Source of the DNA: Mucilaginibacter sp.
Lineage (GTDB): Bacteria > Bacteroidota > Bacteroidia > Sphingobacteriales > Sphingobacteriaceae
Direction of reading: 5' to 3'
Assembly (NCBI RefSeq): GCF_028288185.1
Contig: NZ_JAQBOF010000004.1
Location: 1-64,000, forward strand
Length of the DNA: 64,000 bases
Shown here: positions 60,060-64,000 of the stretch, in pieces
Position numbering within the stretch: position 1 is the first letter of the stretch
How the letters are laid out: each line of letters starts with the position of its first letter
Made by a program: the position numbers and the translations under genes
Notes under the pieces: model-generated
Told to the model about the DNA's origin: nothing
Databases searched by the model: none
Seen by the model: the letters and a program-made list of their open reading frames with translations, nothing else

Positions 60060-62414
60060 TTACTGTATTGACGGCGGCGGCGTTTTTGTACCCCATGCCT
60101 CATTTGGTTTACTGCCCATGGTTAATATCAACTGCCCGCCCTTCATTAACTCATCGCGATATAGCCAGCAGTTATTTAACGGCTTGCCATTAAACGTTGC
60201 CGACTGGATATATACGTTTGTTTTCGAGTTATTTTTAGCCTCGATAATTAGTTGCTTTTTGTTACCTAACATAATGGTCGATTTACTGAATACCGGGCTG
60301 CTTAGTTCAACAATAGGCCGTAGGTCTGTAAAGCCTTTTACATCAAATATGCCTAATGAGCTCATTACATACCATGAGCCCAGTTGGCCCTGATCCTCAT
60401 CCTGTCCATAGCCATACCCATGGATAGGTTCAACTCCGTAAAATTCATCGCAGATAGCGCGTGTCCATTTCTGGGTTAGCCAGGGCTTGCCCGAGAAGTT
60501 AAACAGCCAGCTCTCATGCAGGCATGGCTGGTTGCCATGATTATAAAGCGACTTAATACCGGCAAACGCGTTAATGGTTTTACCTCCGCTAAAGCCATCT
60601 TTTTCTGAAGCCTCAAAAATGTCATTAAGCCGAGTATTAAACTCGTCTTTACCCATCGCGTTAACTAAGCCCTTTGGGTTTTCGGGCACAAAGTAAGTGT
60701 ACTGTATGGCGTTGCCTTCCTGGAAACCGCGCCACGGCTCGTTCGGGTCAAACTTGTCTATAAATTTACCATCGGCATATTTAGGGCGTATAAGTTTTAG
60801 GTCCTTATCATATAAATATTTCCAGCCGTTCGAGTTTTTTATCAGCAGTTTATAGTCGCCCATTTTACCCGTGCTTTTTGCCATTTGGGCTGCGGCGAAG
60901 GCACTAAAGCTATACTCCAACGTATGCGATGCCGAGAAACGGGACCCGGTAGAATCTGTCTTATCCGCATCTAAAAATGGTGAATAACCATATTTAACAA
61001 ATGCGTCAACATCCATTTTACCCGAGCCAACCTTGCGGTCCTTTCCGTCCAATTCATTAGCGCGGATAGCTTTGTAGGCTAACTGGGTATCATAATCGCG
61101 GATGCCTGCCTGGTAAGCCCCGGCAATAGCCAGCCCTACCATGTTAGTACCCACCCCTGATACAAAGTTGCTGTTCACAATACCATCGCCAAACCAGCCA
61201 CGCTCTTTGTAAATTTCTAATTCGGTATGCACGTAATCATTATAATGGCTTGGGTATGATAGCGCCCATAGCTGTGTAAGGTTCCAGTAAGCACCCCAAA
61301 TAGCATCGGTATTATAAAAGTTATAGCTGAATTTGCCTTGCTTATCTTTTGGTAAACGGCCAATAGTGCCATCATGTTTCGGGAACGACCCATTAACATC
61401 ATTAGCTATACCCCTGCCCAATAAACCATGGAACAGTCCGGTATAGAATTTTACTTTACTGTCGTGATCGGTGCTTTGTACTACAATTTTACCCAACTCG
61501 GCGCGCCAGGTGGCTTGCGCCTGTTGTTTGGCTTTTTCAAAAGTTAAGCCGGTAGCTTCGGCAGTAAGGTTTAGTTTAGCATTGGCGATAGAGGTGTAGG
61601 ATAACCCTACTTTTAATTCTATTTGCTCGTTAATTTCGGTCTTATATTCCAGGTTAAGGCCTGCTCCTTTGCCTTTAGCTTCTTTAGAATCAGCTTTTGT
61701 TCCTTCGGTATTAAATGAGCCTACGGTTAAGGGTCTCTTGTTTACCTCTCCATAGAAATACATTAACACCTGCCCATCGGCATCATACTTTTTTACATAT
61801 TTTGGATAAGTAACTACGTAACCCTCAAAGTGGGTAGCATCGGTCATCTTAACACCGGCATCCCTAACCATGCCGCTTTCGCCCTGCGTATTGCCGACAT
61901 CAAATATTATGCGCGACTGATTATTTTTGGGAAAAGTATACCGATGAAACCCCACGTGTTTGGTAGCGGTCAATTCGGCGGTTATATTGTAATCATCCAG
62001 CAAAACTTTATAATAACCCGGTTGGGCAATTTGATTTTTCCTATCGAAGTGCGAGCGGTAGCCACTGCCCGGTTTTTCCAATTCGCCCGGGTTAGTTTTT
62101 AGCGGACCAGTTGCAGGCATAACGCTAACGCCTCCCACCTGCCATTCGTGAAAATGCACAAAACCTTCTATCGAGTTATGGCGGGTATCATAGCCTACCG
62201 CTTCCCAACCACTGGGGTTGCCGTAGTGCCCATTGGTTGATGGTGCCAGTTTAGCCATGCCATAAGGTACTGCCGCAGGGGTATAAAAAAACCAGCGGCT
62301 ATGTGCCGTGCCAATGTTTGGGTCTACATATTTGAGTAAGTCCTGCGCCATTGCATTGCCTGCTGACAATAAAAACATCGCGATAGCAAAACCTGATCTG
62401 ATAATTGTTTTCAT
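60060..62414 (-). CDS. GH92 alpha-mannosidase
   Basis: A 784-residue secreted exo-alpha-mannosidase of family GH92, calcium-dependent in characterised members. It has a signal peptide (FAIAMFLLSAGNAMAQ), an N-terminal beta sandwich opening with LKYVDPNIGTAHSRWFFYTP, and an (alpha/alpha)6 barrel. Catalytic regions are the Glu of RGFQEGNAIQYT (around residue 565), PCLHESWLFNFSGKPWLTQK, and GQDEDQGQLGSWYVMSSLG (around 670), where the acidic pair replaces the commoner NDD spelling. The usual length and order are kept. It lies 2 bp after the porter gene, in one transcription unit with it and the isomerase-like gene. Confidence 0.95.
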   Translation of the reverse strand: MKTIIRSGFAIAMFLLSAGNAMAQDLLKYVDPNIGTAHSRWFFYTPAAVPYGMAKLAPSTNGHYGNPSGWEAVGYDTRHNSIEGFVHFHEWQVGGVSVMPATGPLKTNPGELEKPGSGYRSHFDRKNQIAQPGYYKVLLDDYNITAELTATKHVGFHRYTFPKNNQSRIIFDVGNTQGESGMVRDAGVKMTDATHFEGYVVTYPKYVKKYDADGQVLMYFYGEVNKRPLTVGSFNTEGTKADSKEAKGKGAGLNLEYKTEINEQIELKVGLSYTSIANAKLNLTAEATGLTFEKAKQQAQATWRAELGKIVVQSTDHDSKVKFYTGLFHGLLGRGIANDVNGSFPKHDGTIGRLPKDKQGKFSYNFYNTDAIWGAYWNLTQLWALSYPSHYNDYVHTELEIYKERGWFGDGIVNSNFVSGVGTNMVGLAIAGAYQAGIRDYDTQLAYKAIRANELDGKDRKVGSGKMDVDAFVKYGYSPFLDADKTDSTGSRFSASHTLEYSFSAFAAAQMAKSTGKMGDYKLLIKNSNGWKYLYDKDLKLIRPKYADGKFIDKFDPNEPWRGFQEGNAIQYTYFVPENPKGLVNAMGKDEFNTRLNDIFEASEKDGFSGGKTINAFAGIKSLYNHGNQPCLHESWLFNFSGKPWLTQKWTRAICDEFYGVEPIHGYGYGQDEDQGQLGSWYVMSSLGIFDVKGFTDLRPIVELSSPVFSKSTIMLGNKKQLIIEAKNNSKTNVYIQSATFNGKPLNNCWLYRDELMKGGQLILTMGSKPNEAWGTKTPPPSIQ

Positions 62415-62416
62415 AA

Positions 62417-63826
62417 TTAATTAGCGCCTTTATAATTTTCTTTCCAATACGTATCAATATTTTCTAATGATCTGCCTTTTGTTTCGGGGATCAGCTTCCA
62501 GGTTAGCCATAAGGCCGGCGAGCAGCAAATTGCGAACAGCCAAAACGTTACCGATGAACCCAAACGCTCCAGCATTAGCGGAGTTAATTGTCCCACCAAA
62601 AAGTTAGCTACCCATAATGATAAGGTGGCTAAGGCCATTGCTTTACCGCGTATGGCATTGGGGAAGATCTCGCCGATAACCACCCAACAAACCGGTCCGA
62701 ATGAGAACGCGAAACAAGCAATGAACAATAAGATAAATATCAAGATCCACGGGCCTGAAGTAATGCCTAAAGCAAACAACAAACCGATGGTTAGCAAGGC
62801 GATAACAGCACCGCCGATACCCACAAACAGCAACGGCCTGCGTCCCCATTTATCAACCGTAAAAATGGCTACAAATGTAAATACCACGTTTACTAAACCG
62901 ATGGTAACTTGTCCGCCTAACGCGTTATTTAGTGTAAAACCAGCTTGCTCTAATATTCTTGGGCCATAATAAATAACCGCGTTTATGCCGCAAACCTGCG
63001 ATAGGAAAGGCAGTAACAAACCTATCCATAAAGCCTTGCGATAAACCGGTTTAAACAACTCTTTCAAGTTACCATCGCTATCATTATCGCTAGTCGATTT
63101 AAAAGCGGCTATTTCTTTATTGGCGGCATCTACACCGTCAATCTTTATTAAGATCTCTTTTGCTTTTGCTTCCTGTCCTTTTAACAATAACCAGCGTGGA
63201 GACTCGGGTACGAAAAACAACGACAGCAAAAATATACCCGCGGGGATAGTACCCAAGCCTAGCATGGCCCGCCATACCTCGGTCGAAAATATTTTATGCA
63301 TCGTATCACTGCTAAACGTATCGCCGGTATGGTTGGCTAAATAAGCGTTAGAGAAATAGGAGATAACGATACCGATGGTTAACGCTAGTTGATATAATGA
63401 TACCATCATACCACGATAGCGTGACGGCGAAAACTCTGAAATATACAGCGGCGATACCATGGACGCCACGCCTATACCCAACCCACCAATTAAACGGAAC
63501 GCTATTAACTGGCTAAATGATGATGACACCATACAACCCGTTGCCGATGCCAAAAACAATACTGCCGACAAGATCAAAATGATCTTACGTCCATACTTAT
63601 CGCTTAGCTTGCCCGATATACTTACGCCGATGATACAGCCGAGCAACGCGCAGCTAACAAACCAGCCTTCGAGTGATACATCCAGGTTAAAGTCGTGCTT
63701 TACCAGGCCTACCGTGCCGGATATTACGGCGGTGTCAAACCCAAATAAAAACCCGCCCAGGGCGGCAACCAGGCATACCAGGTACAGGTAAGTGCCGCTT
63801 TGTTTTGTTGTGTTTTTTGTTGTCAT
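62417..63826 (-). CDS. Sugar porter of the major facilitator superfamily
   Basis: A 469-residue inner-membrane transporter with 12 predicted segments and all sugar-porter marks: GFLFGFDTAVISG in TM1, GKLSDKYGRK between TM2 and TM3, VPESPRWLL after TM6, WGRRPLL in the second half and IPETKGRSLENI after TM12. QVCGINAVIYYGP is the sugar-binding QxxGxNxxxYY motif. It would import a hexose, probably mannose given the linked GH92 and isomerase-like genes, most likely by proton symport. It begins 4 bp after the isomerase-like stop and ends 2 bp before GH92. Confidence 0.95.
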   Translation of the reverse strand: MTTKNTTKQSGTYLYLVCLVAALGGFLFGFDTAVISGTVGLVKHDFNLDVSLEGWFVSCALLGCIIGVSISGKLSDKYGRKIILILSAVLFLASATGCMVSSSFSQLIAFRLIGGLGIGVASMVSPLYISEFSPSRYRGMMVSLYQLALTIGIVISYFSNAYLANHTGDTFSSDTMHKIFSTEVWRAMLGLGTIPAGIFLLSLFFVPESPRWLLLKGQEAKAKEILIKIDGVDAANKEIAAFKSTSDNDSDGNLKELFKPVYRKALWIGLLLPFLSQVCGINAVIYYGPRILEQAGFTLNNALGGQVTIGLVNVVFTFVAIFTVDKWGRRPLLFVGIGGAVIALLTIGLLFALGITSGPWILIFILLFIACFAFSFGPVCWVVIGEIFPNAIRGKAMALATLSLWVANFLVGQLTPLMLERLGSSVTFWLFAICCSPALWLTWKLIPETKGRSLENIDTYWKENYKGAN

Positions 63827-63830
63827 TTAT

Positions 63831-64000
63831 TTAACTTTTTAAAAATGCTTTAATAACCCTTGCTGTGCTTTGGCCCAGGTTGGATAGTGTATATGATCTC
63901 GCCGCTGCCGGCACTACAAATGTTTCTGCATAGGCAAATATCTGGCTGGTGCCGTTGGCGGTTTCTAATAAAACAGACTCGCCCTCTACCAGCATCATAA
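63831..64000 (-). CDS. Partial mannose-6-phosphate isomerase-like protein, C-terminal end
   Basis: The last 55 codons of a gene that runs off the window. They read VEGESVLLETANGTSQIFAY, AETFVVPAAARSYTLSN and end VIKAFLKS, typical of the C-terminal cupin of class I mannose-6-phosphate isomerases (VxPAAxxxYxLxN). The identification rests on this tail only. Its stop is 4 bp before the porter gene. In this setting it would feed imported, phosphorylated mannose into fructose 6-phosphate. Confidence 0.7.
   Translation of the reverse strand, partial: MMLVEGESVLLETANGTSQIFAYAETFVVPAAARSYTLSNLGQSTARVIKAFLKS

Overview
The window looks like a chromosomal segment of a Bacteroidota bacterium of the Sphingobacteriaceae, Mucilaginibacter-like in character. 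This is an inference from gene content and style; no marker gene was compared. Supporting signs are Bacteroidota-type promoters (TTG/TTTG, then about 19-20 bp, then TAnnTTTG), mostly absent Shine-Dalgarno motifs, many secreted glycoside hydrolases and Tat-exported oxidoreductases, and intergenic spaces full of short palindromic repeats. No rRNA, tRNA, CRISPR array, transposase or phage gene was seen.

Layout. 0-4.4 kb: nusA and infB. 4.4-20.1 kb: a housekeeping and accessory mix, with an UPF0173 hydrolase, EbfC, a serine hydrolase lipoprotein, a TPR protein, a broken SMI1/KNR4 gene, fumC behind a 42-bp tandem repeat array, a lipoprotein plus S1/P1 nuclease pair, a low-molecular-weight phosphatase, a PSMA-like M28 peptidase, a YpfJ-type zinc peptidase, an amidase, glnS, and an NmrA/HxlR divergent pair. 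20.1-33 kb: a repeat-rich island edge, then secreted sugar metabolism: a divergent GH38-like protein, a PQQ-type dehydrogenase/PKD/cytochrome c/CBM fusion, a Tat-exported sugar isomerase flanked by two small secreted paralogues, a GH35 enzyme and a Gfo/Idh/MocA oxidoreductase. 33.5-42.8 kb: a nearly complete pentose phosphate pathway run (ROK glucokinase, tkt, rpiA, tal, a YihX-like HAD phosphatase, gnd, zwf, pgl; rpe absent). 43-50.4 kb: glgC-glgA, polA, tag and an AhpD-like protein. 50.4-58.1 kb: a VOC protein, a VOC pseudogene cut by a repeat, hpt, an M16 peptidase, def, an Nfu/Mrp iron-sulfur pair, and a NahK-like kinase followed by a secreted phosphodiesterase. 58.3-64 kb: GH76, GH92, a sugar porter and the end of a mannose-6-phosphate isomerase-like gene, all on the minus strand, consistent with mannan or mannoside use.

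How the genes fit together. Secreted enzymes (GH38-like, GH35, GH76, GH92, the periplasmic oxidoreductases) would free or oxidise sugars, and the porter and isomerase-like gene bring mannose in. The ROK kinase and pentose phosphate enzymes process glucose, and glgC/glgA store the excess. The most unusual items are the 42-bp array before fumC, the GH38-like protein with a non-canonical active site, the direct repeats around a small secreted protein, the paralogous small proteins around the isomerase, the Mrp protein without its CxxC motif, and the repeat-disrupted VOC gene. I found nothing that I would call a wholly new defence or mobile system.
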